Shown here piece after piece: positions 25,497 to 33,994 of a stretch of 64,000 nt of DNA. The notes under the pieces are model-generated. The model did not search any database. It was not told where the DNA came from and saw nothing but the letters and a program-made list of their open reading frames with translations. The position numbers were made by a program, and so were the translations under genes. Origin of the DNA: BPGX01 sp035405785 (lineage in GTDB: Bacteria; Bacteroidota; Bacteroidia; B-17B0; Aurantibacillaceae); contig DAONJS010000012.1 in the NCBI GenBank assembly GCA_035405785.1, forward strand, positions 18,500-82,499. Reading direction: 5' to 3'. Within the stretch, counting starts at the first letter, position 1. The number at the start of each line of letters is the position of its first letter.

Positions 25497-25970
25497 TTAT
25501 ATTTGTTGAGATAAAGCAATCATATTGAGAAGTGTAATGGCAAATTCTCTTCCTTTTACACTTGACCTTTCTAATGCTTGTTGAAAATTATTTGTTGTAA
25601 GAATTCCAAAAATAAAAGGAATAGGATACATTAAGTTTAATTGCGTTATTCCCTGTGTTACAGACATTGACACATAATCAAAATGTGGTGTGTCACCTTT
25701 AATAATACAACCAATGTTTAATACCCCATCAAACGACGGGCTTTTTTTTTCTGCTAACTTTTTTGCTGCAAATGGAATTTCAACAGCACCAGGCACTCGC
25801 CAGCTTTCAATATTTTTTTCAAGAATGCCTGCTTGTTTTAAAGTATTCACAGCATCAAAATACATCATATCGGTAAGGCGAGCATTCCATTGAGTATAAA
25901 CAATACCTATGCGAATGTTTTCTTTGTTTTTCAATGGATACAGCAGGTCTATATTTTCAGAAGTAAGCAT
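25497..25970 (-). CDS. ribH: 6,7-Dimethyl-8-ribityllumazine synthase
   Basis: 157 residues, normal length. Lumazine-synthase blocks are VPGAVEIPFAAKKL (substrate site), GCIIKGDTPHFDYVS with the catalytic His, and IPFIFGILTTNNFQQALERS. It condenses 5-amino-6-ribitylaminouracil with dihydroxybutanone phosphate in riboflavin synthesis and forms a large oligomeric shell. It starts 3 bp after the TPR gene and precedes purA, so TPR, ribH and purA probably share a transcript. No FMN riboswitch was seen upstream. Confidence 0.97.
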   Translation of the reverse strand: MLTSENIDLLYPLKNKENIRIGIVYTQWNARLTDMMYFDAVNTLKQAGILEKNIESWRVPGAVEIPFAAKKLAEKKSPSFDGVLNIGCIIKGDTPHFDYVSMSVTQGITQLNLMYPIPFIFGILTTNNFQQALERSSVKGREFAITLLNMIALSQQI

Positions 25971-25973
25971 TTT

Positions 25974-26807
25974 TTATTTTTGAGTTTCTAAATAAGTATT
26001 TTCTCTTGCAATATATTTTTCTACATCACGGGCTTCATTGCTTGTAGGAAATTCTTTTTTAATTCTTTCAAATAATTCAAGAGCTTCTTTGTATTGCTTT
26101 TGCGTTTCCATTGCCAGTGCGGCTTTTTTCAAAAATAAAGGTGTAGTAAAATTATTTATTTTTTCATTAGCAGCTTTGAGATAATACTTTATTCCTTCTT
26201 CTGGTTTGTTAAGTTCCATATAAGCATCTGCGATATTTCCATAAGCAAGTGGTTGTAACATTTCATCATTCAAATCATATTTTTCAAAATACTTTATAGC
26301 TTCTTCAAATTTTCCTAAATGCATATAGCACACGCCTGCATAAAACGCCGCTAAAGTTCCGGCTTTAGTATAACTATATTCTTCATAAATTTTTTCAAAG
26401 CCCATCATTGGTTTTGTGCCTTGTGAATATCTAACCATTGCTCCACCCTTCAATGCTAAATTAAAACTATCTCTTTCAAACAAAGATTGAGCATAAAAAA
26501 TTTCATCGGCAGCTTCTGCTTCCTTGCTGGGCAACCACCATAATTTATATCCCAAAATTAACCCAATCACTAACAATAATCCTCCTCCCACATAATTGAT
26601 AACTTGTTGATTTTTTTCATAATACCATTGTATCCATTCCCATGTATAAGGGGCAGATGGTTCTGGTTTTGCAGAAACCTCTTCAAATTCTACACTTTCC
26701 TCCTGATTATTTAATTCCTCATCAACAGGAGTTTGATCTGCTGTATTTTCAGATTCATTAATGTTTTCTGGTGTGTTTTCAATATTATTTTTTTTCTCTT
26801 CTGACAT
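25974..26807 (-). CDS. Membrane-anchored tetratricopeptide repeat protein
   Basis: 277 residues. An acidic N-terminal cytoplasmic tail (about 1-60, Glu/Asn/Pro-rich) precedes a single helix (VGGGLLLVIGLILGYKLWW, about 75-93). The C-terminal part (about 100-277) contains TPR motifs, for example AGVCYMHLGKFEEAIKYF and NIADAYMELNKPEEGIKYYL. This is a tail-then-anchor-then-TPR layout as in YfgM-like periplasmic chaperone helpers, though that assignment is tentative. First gene of the TPR-ribH-purA unit, with its own TAnnTTTG box 20 bp upstream. Confidence 0.85.
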   Translation of the reverse strand: MSEEKKNNIENTPENINESENTADQTPVDEELNNQEESVEFEEVSAKPEPSAPYTWEWIQWYYEKNQQVINYVGGGLLLVIGLILGYKLWWLPSKEAEAADEIFYAQSLFERDSFNLALKGGAMVRYSQGTKPMMGFEKIYEEYSYTKAGTLAAFYAGVCYMHLGKFEEAIKYFEKYDLNDEMLQPLAYGNIADAYMELNKPEEGIKYYLKAANEKINNFTTPLFLKKAALAMETQKQYKEALELFERIKKEFPTSNEARDVEKYIARENTYLETQK

Positions 26808-26827
26808 AAATGATAATTTTAGGGGGG

Positions 26828-26835
26828 CAAAAGTA
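26828..26835 (-). promoter_or_regulatory. TAnnTTTG -7 box for the TPR-ribH-purA unit
   Basis: Minus-strand TACTTTTG followed by a run of C. It lies 20 nt upstream of the TPR gene start, giving a predicted leader of about 14 nt. Confidence 0.5.
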
Positions 26836-26941
26836 ACATTTATTTTTTAGAATTTATCAACAAAAATAGAAATAAGGGGATTAGCTACTAAAGAGGGGTA
26901 TTGAAATGTTGTATTTTTATCATTGCAAAAAAAACATACTT

Positions 26942-27637
26942 TTAAAACAACTTCGCTACAAAATAAGCGGCAGATGCTGCAAGTAATCCAACTAAAGTAG
27001 TTTTTAATGCACCTTTAAATGGATGTTGTCCTGTTACTTTACTTTTAATATATCCAAAAATCAATAATGCTACAGAAGTAATAATAACTGACCCTATAAA
27101 CCCTTGCATTGGTTCATCTGTAATGATATACGGAATAAGTGGCACAATACCGCCTACTACATAACTTAAACCTATATTAAAAGCACTTTTTTTGGCTCTA
27201 TTGATATCTGGCTCTGAAAGACCTAATTCAAATTGCATCATAAAATCCACCCACTTATCTTTGTCTTTACATAATTCTTCTACTAATTGATTCTGCACAT
27301 TCTCGCTAATGTTATACTTTGACAAAATCTCTTTTATCTCTTGTTTTTCACGATCGGGCAAATGTTCTACCTCATCATATTCTCTTTTCAATTCGTTTAA
27401 ATAGTGTTCTCTTTCCGTTTGACCTGCTAAATAGCCACCTAAACCCATTGCTATTGCCCCAGCTACAATTTCTGCTATTACGGCTGTTACAATCACAGCA
27501 TTACTCACACCTGCCTGACTAACGCCAGCGGCCAATGCAAACGGCACTGTAAGTCCATCACTCATTCCTATCACAATATCTGAAAGCATTTCAGAACCTT
27601 GAAAATGTTTTTCCTGATGTGGATGTAAATGTGTCAT
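26942..27637 (-). CDS. VIT1/CCC1-family iron/manganese transporter
   Basis: 231 residues. The first helix carries the family motif DIVIGMSDGLTVPFALAAGVS, and the second EIVAGAIAMGLGGYLAGQTEREHY. A cytoplasmic Glu-rich metal-binding segment (about 75-140, EYDEVEHLPDREKQEI and VDFMMQFELGL) separates helices 2 and 3, as in plant and Plasmodium VIT1. Three more helices follow. These proteins export Fe2+ or Mn2+ from the cytoplasm by proton antiport. The start overlaps the stop of the glycosyltransferase gene by 4 bp. Substrate is inferred from family. Confidence 0.93.
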   Translation of the reverse strand: MTHLHPHQEKHFQGSEMLSDIVIGMSDGLTVPFALAAGVSQAGVSNAVIVTAVIAEIVAGAIAMGLGGYLAGQTEREHYLNELKREYDEVEHLPDREKQEIKEILSKYNISENVQNQLVEELCKDKDKWVDFMMQFELGLSEPDINRAKKSAFNIGLSYVVGGIVPLIPYIITDEPMQGFIGSVIITSVALLIFGYIKSKVTGQHPFKGALKTTLVGLLAASAAYFVAKLF

Positions 27638-28812
27638 ACATTTTTATTTTTAATAGAATGATACAGGTTTGAATAAAATTCAAAAAACTTTTTTCCAATA
27701 ATTTCCTCTGAAAAATTTTCTTTTACCCATTGATGTGCTTCTTCGGGATTAATAGATATTTTATTGTCTAATACTGATAATATAGCAGATTTGAGTTCAG
27801 ATTCATTTTGTGGAGGAACTATAGTTGCAAATTTTTGAGGCAAAATTTTATCAAAATCAGCTACATTACTTGTTATTACATAAGTGCCACAACTCAATGC
27901 TTCATAAACAACCACGCAAAATGTTTCATAATTACTAAACATTACAAGAGCATCAGCAGATTGATAATACAAAGGCAAGTTTTTTTGTGCAATTATTCCT
28001 TTGAAAATAACCTTTGTGAGACCTAACTGTTGTGCTAATTTTTTTGCAGGAATGAGATATTCATCTTTCCCGCCTATTACAATCAATTCAAAGTTATGTC
28101 CTTCTTTTTCCAATTCTGCAAATACTCTAAAAATCCCAGTAATATTTTTTTGTTTGTCATCTAATGTTGAGATATGAACAAATTTTTTAGTTGGATTAAA
28201 AATTTTTTTAGGCAAAAAAATATCTGTATTTACTACATTTCCTAAAATATCATATTTTGCATATAATTGATGGTCTTGCATTGATTGTTTTTGGTAATCA
28301 CACAAACACCAAACTTTCTCAGATTTTTGAATAATTTTTTTTGTAACAAATTTTCTTAACCATCCTTTATAAGAATCATCTTCTTTCAAATATCCAGTCC
28401 ATTGTTCAAATACACTAAAACATCTAATATCTAATACATATCTTATTATTGGAAAAAACAATGAAACTGGAAAAATAACATTGATTTGAGCAAAAGGTAT
28501 TGTTCCAAAATGCTTTTTGACAAGTTTGCTTAGTTGATAATAATAATATGCATATTTAATAAAATGAATAAATGATTTTAAGAATAGTATTCTGGATTTT
28601 GGGAAACCAATTACATATTCATGAAATTGACCATTGACGCTGTGTTCAAGAGTAGTATGTTGAAGCTCCTTTGATGAATAAACATATATTACTATAACAT
28701 TACAATAACGAGAAAGTGCCTTGGCGTGATTTCTGATAAAAATACCGTGCGTGGGATATTCATCAGTTGGATACCATGATGTAAGAAAAAGAACGGAAAA
28801 CGAATTACTCAT
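27634..28812 (-). CDS. Family 4 glycosyltransferase
   Basis: 392 residues with a GT-B fold. The N-terminal domain starts VLFLTSWYPTDEYPTHGIFIRNHAKAL; the C-terminal GT1-type domain (about 200-370) has ELIVIGGKDEY, VIFKGIIAQKNLPLYYQSADALVMFSNYETFCVVVYEALSCG (the donor-binding E-x7-E region, excerpted), typical of cell-surface polysaccharide enzymes. No other polysaccharide genes are adjacent, so the acceptor cannot be predicted. The gene sits between the SiaB-like gene (8-bp overlap) and the VIT1-like gene (4-bp overlap) in one minus-strand unit. Confidence 0.9.
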   Translation of the reverse strand: MSNSFSVLFLTSWYPTDEYPTHGIFIRNHAKALSRYCNVIVIYVYSSKELQHTTLEHSVNGQFHEYVIGFPKSRILFLKSFIHFIKYAYYYYQLSKLVKKHFGTIPFAQINVIFPVSLFFPIIRYVLDIRCFSVFEQWTGYLKEDDSYKGWLRKFVTKKIIQKSEKVWCLCDYQKQSMQDHQLYAKYDILGNVVNTDIFLPKKIFNPTKKFVHISTLDDKQKNITGIFRVFAELEKEGHNFELIVIGGKDEYLIPAKKLAQQLGLTKVIFKGIIAQKNLPLYYQSADALVMFSNYETFCVVVYEALSCGTYVITSNVADFDKILPQKFATIVPPQNESELKSAILSVLDNKISINPEEAHQWVKENFSEEIIGKKFFEFYSNLYHSIKNKNV

Positions 28813-29392
28813 TTGTAAGCAACTTCACAGATAATTCAAAATAAGAAAACTTATCATTAATTTTTTCAAACTTATATTCAAGTGGTGGTTGGCTTTTCAA
28901 TCCAATAGTAATAAAACCTAAACCCGCACCTCCTTTATCACTAATATCATTATTTTCTAATCTTTCCATGTAATATTTTTTCAGTTCATCATAAGATTTA
29001 AATCCATTGATGGTATCAAAGATATTTTTAATTTTTTCAACATTTTTATTTTCAATTAAATTTGCTGAAACAATAATAACTTCAGAATCATTTTTGGAAA
29101 TAATGATAAAATTGTGTTTGGTATGCGTATCATCTTCTGCACCGTGAATTAATAAGTTTTGTAATAGTTCTACTGCAATGAAAAAAATCTTTTTGAAAAG
29201 AGATTTGGGGAAATTTGCTTGAACTAATTTTTCTTCTAAATCTGATTCTAATTTTGAAATAGTATTTTGATTGATAACACCATCATAAGCGAGTAAAAAC
29301 TCGTATTTATGTTTTGAAAAATAATCAATTAGATGAGAGTATTTCTCTCTAAAAAAATCGTTTTCTTTAAGATGTTTAATTGTTTTACTCAA
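28805..29392 (-). CDS. SiaB-family GHKL-type kinase-like protein
   Basis: 195 residues. The fold is GHKL ATPase-like: the N-box helix reads FIAVELLQNLLIHGAED, and the late G-box-like motif DKGGAGLGFITIGLKS. The His-kinase dimerisation domain and phospho-His are absent. This matches the SiaB/DUF6272 family, whose Pseudomonas member phosphorylates an antagonist protein in the SiaABCD aggregation/biofilm switch. No SiaA-like phosphatase or SiaC-like partner is next to it here; it is followed instead by a glycosyltransferase. Role in surface regulation is an inference. Confidence 0.8.
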   Translation of the reverse strand: MSKTIKHLKENDFFREKYSHLIDYFSKHKYEFLLAYDGVINQNTISKLESDLEEKLVQANFPKSLFKKIFFIAVELLQNLLIHGAEDDTHTKHNFIIISKNDSEVIIVSANLIENKNVEKIKNIFDTINGFKSYDELKKYYMERLENNDISDKGGAGLGFITIGLKSQPPLEYKFEKINDKFSYFELSVKLLTNE

Positions 29393-29408
29393 TCAATTCT
29401 TTTTTAAA

Positions 29409-30044
29409 TTAAAATAATCCGCTCAGTTCAGAATCAATTCTTTTGACAATTTTAGAGAAATCTTCTTTCTTTTCCAAAAAGTTGTATTCGTCAATATCAA
29501 AAGTAATGAGTTTTCCCATATTATACGATGAAGCCCAATTATCGTAACGTTCATTTAATTTTTTCAAATAATCTAAGCGAATGCTGTTTTCGTATTCTCT
29601 TCCTCTCTTTTGAATTTGCTTAACTAATGTAGGTACTGATGCTTTTAAGTAAATGATAAGATCGGGTGGTTGAATTAATTGTTCCATCAATTGAAATAAT
29701 GATAAATAATTATCAAAATCTCTTTTGGACATTAAGCCCATTGCATAAAGATTTGGTGCAAATATATAAGCGTCTTCATAAATTGTTCTATCCTGAACTA
29801 CAGTTTTTTTACCCTGTCTTATTTGTAATATCTGATTAAATCTTGTATTCAAAAAATAAACCTGAAGATTAAATGCCCACCTTTGCATATCTTCATAAAA
29901 ATCGTTAAGATAAGGATTATCATCTGCGTCTTCAAAATGTGGTGTCCATTTGTAATGCTTAGCAAGCAAACTTGTCAATGTAGTTTTGCCTGAACCAATA
30001 TTTCCTGCAATAGCTATATGTTTGATGTTATTTTTAGGAGGCAT
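29409..30044 (-). CDS. Deoxynucleoside kinase
   Basis: 211 residues. P-loop GNIGSGKT (14-21), the substrate-specificity region with ADDNPYLNDFYEDMQRWAFNLQVYFL (excerpted in parts), the DRTIYED motif (catalytic Glu/Asp-Arg) and a lid region QKRGREYENSIRLDYL. It matches the dNK/dGK/dCK family that phosphorylates deoxynucleosides for salvage; base specificity cannot be read from the sequence. It is the first gene of the minus-strand unit ending with the VIT1-like transporter and is divergent from the T9SS adhesin gene. Confidence 0.92.
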   Translation of the reverse strand: MPPKNNIKHIAIAGNIGSGKTTLTSLLAKHYKWTPHFEDADDNPYLNDFYEDMQRWAFNLQVYFLNTRFNQILQIRQGKKTVVQDRTIYEDAYIFAPNLYAMGLMSKRDFDNYLSLFQLMEQLIQPPDLIIYLKASVPTLVKQIQKRGREYENSIRLDYLKKLNERYDNWASSYNMGKLITFDIDEYNFLEKKEDFSKIVKRIDSELSGLF

Positions 30045-30136
30045 TATTTTTAGTAAATCCTTTTTTACAGGTTGCCAATTTAATAAAAAATTATTTAATA
30101 ATAAAAATGCAATTTATTTTTGTCTTAAGTATTCCC

Positions 30137-30144
30137 TATTTTTG
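30137..30144 (+). promoter_or_regulatory. TAnnTTTG -7 box for the T9SS adhesin gene
   Basis: TATTTTTG followed by CC, 12 nt before the ATG at 30157; a TTTG lies at 30119-30122 but with a short 14-nt spacer. Its position supports starting the gene at 30157 rather than at the far-upstream ATG at 29986. Confidence 0.5.
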
Positions 30145-30156
30145 CCTAAAAAAATA

Positions 30157-32901
30157 ATGCGGCATCTTTTTATAGTTATTTTTGTATTTTGTAGTTTATT
30201 TGCTGTAGCCACACACAATAGAGGGGGAGAAATTACATACAAATACATTGGTAACCCATATTCAAGCAATCCTTATGAAAAATACAAGTATCTGTTTACT
30301 ATTACAGTTTATATGAATGATGGAAGTAATGTTGCAGACAGGTGTTATGATACTTTATACTTTGGAGATGGCACAAGTGCCATTGTTTCAAGAAATAATG
30401 GTCCTATTGGAAATTGCGAATGTGGAAGCATTCCTTGTGGTCAATTAATTTGTAGTGGATTCAAAGTGAATACTTATACTGTTACACATTCTTATGGCTC
30501 GCCGGGGACTTACCTAGTTAAAATGTATGACCCAATGAGAAATGTTGGCGTTCAAAACATTCCTAATTCTGGTAATCAGGTTTTTTACATAGAAACTTTA
30601 TTAAATATTTCTGATATTTTTAATAAAACATACATCAATAATTCGCCACAATTAAATATTGCACCAAGAGATTTTGCCTGTATAGGCAAATGTTGGGTAT
30701 ATAATGCAGGTGCTTATGATCCAGATGGAGATTCTTTATCTTATGAACTTACAGAGTGCAGAGGTATAGATCCTAATACAGGAGCTGTTGGCGTTCCAAT
30801 AGCCGGTTATGTTTATCCTAATCAAATAGGCAATGCAGGCACTTTTAGCATCAATCCTGCTAATGGCACGGTAACTTGGTGTTCGCCCGTTTTTCAGGGT
30901 GAATATAATTTTGCTTTCAAAATATATGAATGGAGAAAAATAAATGGTGAATGGAAAAAATTAGGTTATGTTTTAAGAGATATGCAAATTGTGGTAGGTG
31001 TATGTACAAATAATGCTCCATATTTTCAATCAGTAACAGATACTTGTGTAATTGCAAGTCCCTCACTTACACCAATTTCAAAAACAATTGTTGCTATTGA
31101 CCCCGACAATAATAATTTAGAAATGCAAGCCACAGGAAGCCCGTTTGCAGTAACAAGTCCTACTGCTAATTTTTCTGCAACTCCAACTACAGGAACTATT
31201 ACTGGTTATTTTTCATGGAATATTGGTTGTCAGCACATCAAAGTTAATCCTTATCAGGTTATAGTGAGAGCATCAGATAAAACAAGTTCTTCAGATTGTT
31301 TTTCTGCAAATGCTTTAAGCACATATACTGTTTTTAATATCTATGTATTAGCCCCGCCTCCTAAAAATCTTACTGCAAGCCCTATTGGAACAAGTATTAT
31401 ATTAAACTGGAATCACTCTGATTGTGCTTCTAATCCTGTTAATCCGATAAAAGAATATCATATTTACAGAAAAGACAGTTGTGATATTCGTGTGCCAAAT
31501 TATTGCGAAAGCGGAGTGCCTGCTTACTGGGGATTTACTTATATTGGAAAAACAAATTATCCTAACACAACATTTACAGACAATAATAATGGGGCTGGAT
31601 TAGTGCATGGTGTTAATTACAGTTATGTTGTAGTAGCTGTGCATTTAGATGGTAGCATCAGTATAGCAAGTAATGTAATTTGTCAGCAATTAAAATATGA
31701 TACCCCTGTTATACTAAATGTTGATGTTCAATCTACTTCCACTACAACAGGAAACATCTATGTCAGATGGATGAATCCAATTGCAGGAAGTAATGGTCTT
31801 GATACTATTCAATATCCGCCTCCTTATCAATTGAAAGTGCGAGAAAAAATTTATCCATCAGGAACTTACAACACAATATCCACATTTAATTATCCAACTT
31901 TTGCTTCAATGCCTTCAACTTTATCTATCATCTCTACTACATTAAATACTCAAGATAATCAATATCAATATGAAATTGAATTCTACTCTAATAACTCATT
32001 ACTAACCATTTCAAGATCTGCCACATCTGTTTATTTGAAAACTATTCCAAATGACAGAAAGATTGAATTACAATGGAATTACAATGTTCCATGGATAAAT
32101 TACAAACATTACATTTACAGAAAAGACCCGTCCTCTTTTGTATTTAATTTAATTGACTCCACTACTCAAAATTATTACAAAGACACAATGCTTGTAAATA
32201 ATAAAACTTATTGTTACAAAATTAAAACAAAAGGTGCTTATTCTGACCCAATGATTATTCGCCCATTATTCAATTATTCTCAAGAAAAATGTGATGTGCC
32301 AAAAGACAAAACCCCACCCTGTGCCTCAAATTTATTATTGAACAGCGATTGTAACAATAGCAGAGTGGAATTAAAATGGAATAAGCCCCATCAAAAATGT
32401 AACGATGATGTGGTTAAATATTATTTGTATTACAAACCAACTGAAAATGATAATTACATAGTCATAGATTCTCTTTTTAATTTGAATGATACTATTTTCA
32501 CTTTTGATAATACTACCTCTATTGCAGGATGCTTTGCTATTGTATTTGTTGATTCATCTGGCAATAAAAGCCCTATTTCTGCTGCAAATTCTGCCTGCAC
32601 TGATAACTGCCCCGAGTTTGAATTACCAAATGTAGTTACATTCAATGGCGATGGAGTCAATGATTTCTTTATGGCTATTAAAGTAAAATATATTGAAAGC
32701 ATTGATTTAAAAATTTACGACAGATGGGGAATCCTTGTATATGAAACAAAAGACCCTTATTTCAAATGGGATGGTAGTGTAAAACAAACAGGACAAAGAT
32801 GTAGCGACGGCACTTATTTTTACACCTGTATAGTCAATGAAATCAGATTAAAAGGAATTGTTCCTCGCAGATTAAAAGGATATTTTCAAGTATTTCATTA
32901 A
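30157..32901 (+). CDS. Large T9SS cargo with gliding-motility-type C-terminal domain
   Basis: 914 residues from the ATG at 30157, which begins a signal peptide (MRHLFIVIFVFCSLFAVA) followed by THNRGGEITYKYIG, a common mature start in this family. The longer frame to 29986 overlaps the divergent kinase gene and is rejected. Middle region: Ig/cadherin-like and fibronectin type III-like beta domains, with YDPDGDSLSYEL and repeated KEYHIYRKD / YKHYIYRKD-type blocks. The last 90 residues form a CHU_C/type B sorting domain (NVVTFNGDGVNDFFMA, IYDRWGILVYE, WDGSVKQTGQRCSDGTYFY). It should be secreted through T9SS as a surface adhesin or matrix protein. The histidine kinase gene follows after 4 bp. Confidence 0.92.
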   Translation: MRHLFIVIFVFCSLFAVATHNRGGEITYKYIGNPYSSNPYEKYKYLFTITVYMNDGSNVADRCYDTLYFGDGTSAIVSRNNGPIGNCECGSIPCGQLICSGFKVNTYTVTHSYGSPGTYLVKMYDPMRNVGVQNIPNSGNQVFYIETLLNISDIFNKTYINNSPQLNIAPRDFACIGKCWVYNAGAYDPDGDSLSYELTECRGIDPNTGAVGVPIAGYVYPNQIGNAGTFSINPANGTVTWCSPVFQGEYNFAFKIYEWRKINGEWKKLGYVLRDMQIVVGVCTNNAPYFQSVTDTCVIASPSLTPISKTIVAIDPDNNNLEMQATGSPFAVTSPTANFSATPTTGTITGYFSWNIGCQHIKVNPYQVIVRASDKTSSSDCFSANALSTYTVFNIYVLAPPPKNLTASPIGTSIILNWNHSDCASNPVNPIKEYHIYRKDSCDIRVPNYCESGVPAYWGFTYIGKTNYPNTTFTDNNNGAGLVHGVNYSYVVVAVHLDGSISIASNVICQQLKYDTPVILNVDVQSTSTTTGNIYVRWMNPIAGSNGLDTIQYPPPYQLKVREKIYPSGTYNTISTFNYPTFASMPSTLSIISTTLNTQDNQYQYEIEFYSNNSLLTISRSATSVYLKTIPNDRKIELQWNYNVPWINYKHYIYRKDPSSFVFNLIDSTTQNYYKDTMLVNNKTYCYKIKTKGAYSDPMIIRPLFNYSQEKCDVPKDKTPPCASNLLLNSDCNNSRVELKWNKPHQKCNDDVVKYYLYYKPTENDNYIVIDSLFNLNDTIFTFDNTTSIAGCFAIVFVDSSGNKSPISAANSACTDNCPEFELPNVVTFNGDGVNDFFMAIKVKYIESIDLKIYDRWGILVYETKDPYFKWDGSVKQTGQRCSDGTYFYTCIVNEIRLKGIVPRRLKGYFQVFH

Positions 32902-32905
32902 TTTT

Positions 32906-33916
32906 ATGTCAAGAAAAAAAATTGCTTTAATCATTTTATTAGCCCTTCTAACTTCCTTTATTTTCACCGCTTTGCAAATGTTTGATTTTTCTATTGTCGT
33001 AAAAATAATTGTGATTTTTATTTTTTTATCAATCATTCTTTATGCTTTTACAAAATATATTTTTCAGGAATCAGAAAAAAATTTTACCGAAAAGGTTTAT
33101 CAAAAATTAGAAAAACTTTTACCAAAAAATAAAATTAATCCTAAACAAAAAAAATCGCTAAACGACTTATATCAATATATTGATGAAATTGAAAACGAAA
33201 GACAAAAAGAAAAAGAACATTACAAAAATTTAGACAGTTACCGAAAAGAATATCTTGGAAATGTTTCTCATGAATTAAAAACTCCTCTTTTTAATGTTCA
33301 GGGCTATATTTCCACATTGTTAGACGGTGCAAAAGATGAACCTGAAATTCTAAATGAATATCTATTAAAAGCAGATAAAAACATTGAAAGAATGCTCAAC
33401 ATTATTGATGATCTTGAAACTATTTCTCAATTAGAAAGTGGAGCAATGATTTTAGATTATGAGAATTTTGATATTATCTCTGTGATAAATGAAGTATTTG
33501 AACAAATGGAATTATCTGCAAAATCTAAAAACATCAAACTTATTTTAGAAAGCAATAAATCTCATTACCTCGTAAATGCTGATAAATTCAGAATCAGGCA
33601 AGTATTAATTAATCTGATTTCAAATTCAATTAAGTATGGAAAAGAAAATGGCATTACAAAAGTTACACTTCAAAATGATAATCAAAAAATAATTGTTTCT
33701 GTTGCTGATAACGGCATAGGTATTGAAGAAAAACATTTGCCAAGAATTTTTGAAAGATTTTATAGAGTAGATAAAGGCAGAAGCCGAGAACAAGGCGGCA
33801 CTGGATTAGGTTTAGCCATTGTAAAACACATCATAGAAGCACACAAGCAAACTATTTCTGTGCAAAGTAAAATCGGGGAAGGAACTACATTCACTTTTAC
33901 ATTAGATGAAGCGTAA
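32906..33916 (+). CDS. PhoR-like sensor histidine kinase without extracellular domain
   Basis: 336 residues. Two helices (about 6-24 and 30-48) with only about five residues between them, so no periplasmic sensor. A coiled-coil linker follows (about 85-110), then the HisKA box with phospho-acceptor H122 (VSHELKTPL), and an HATPase_c domain with N-box INLISNSIKYG, G1 VADNGIGIEE, F-box FERFYRVDKG and G2 GGTGLGLAIV. It probably senses through the membrane or a partner. No response regulator is adjacent. It starts 4 bp after the adhesin gene, so the two are cotranscribed. Confidence 0.93.
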   Translation: MSRKKIALIILLALLTSFIFTALQMFDFSIVVKIIVIFIFLSIILYAFTKYIFQESEKNFTEKVYQKLEKLLPKNKINPKQKKSLNDLYQYIDEIENERQKEKEHYKNLDSYRKEYLGNVSHELKTPLFNVQGYISTLLDGAKDEPEILNEYLLKADKNIERMLNIIDDLETISQLESGAMILDYENFDIISVINEVFEQMELSAKSKNIKLILESNKSHYLVNADKFRIRQVLINLISNSIKYGKENGITKVTLQNDNQKIIVSVADNGIGIEEKHLPRIFERFYRVDKGRSREQGGTGLGLAIVKHIIEAHKQTISVQSKIGEGTTFTFTLDEA

Positions 33917-33920
33917 ATGA

Positions 33921-33994
33921 AAAAACCGTTTCAACGGTTTTTTTCAAACAAACCATTTAAATGGTTTGTAAAACAAAACGACTTAAGTCGTTTT
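33921..33994. terminator. Three consecutive palindromes between convergent genes
   Basis: First hairpin 33921-33942 (AAAACCGTT / AACGGTTTT, 2-nt loop) ends in a T run on the plus strand and an A/T run on the other, so it can serve as a bidirectional terminator. It is followed by two perfect 20-bp palindromes, 33949-33968 (CAAACCATTT and its complement) and 33975-33994 (AAAACGACTT and its complement). The last one ends one base before the stop codon region of the convergent gene. Confidence 0.75.

Noticed and set aside
29986..30156. Upstream extension of the T9SS adhesin gene
   Set aside because: It overlaps the divergent deoxynucleoside kinase start, lacks signal-peptide logic and would place the -7 box inside the gene.
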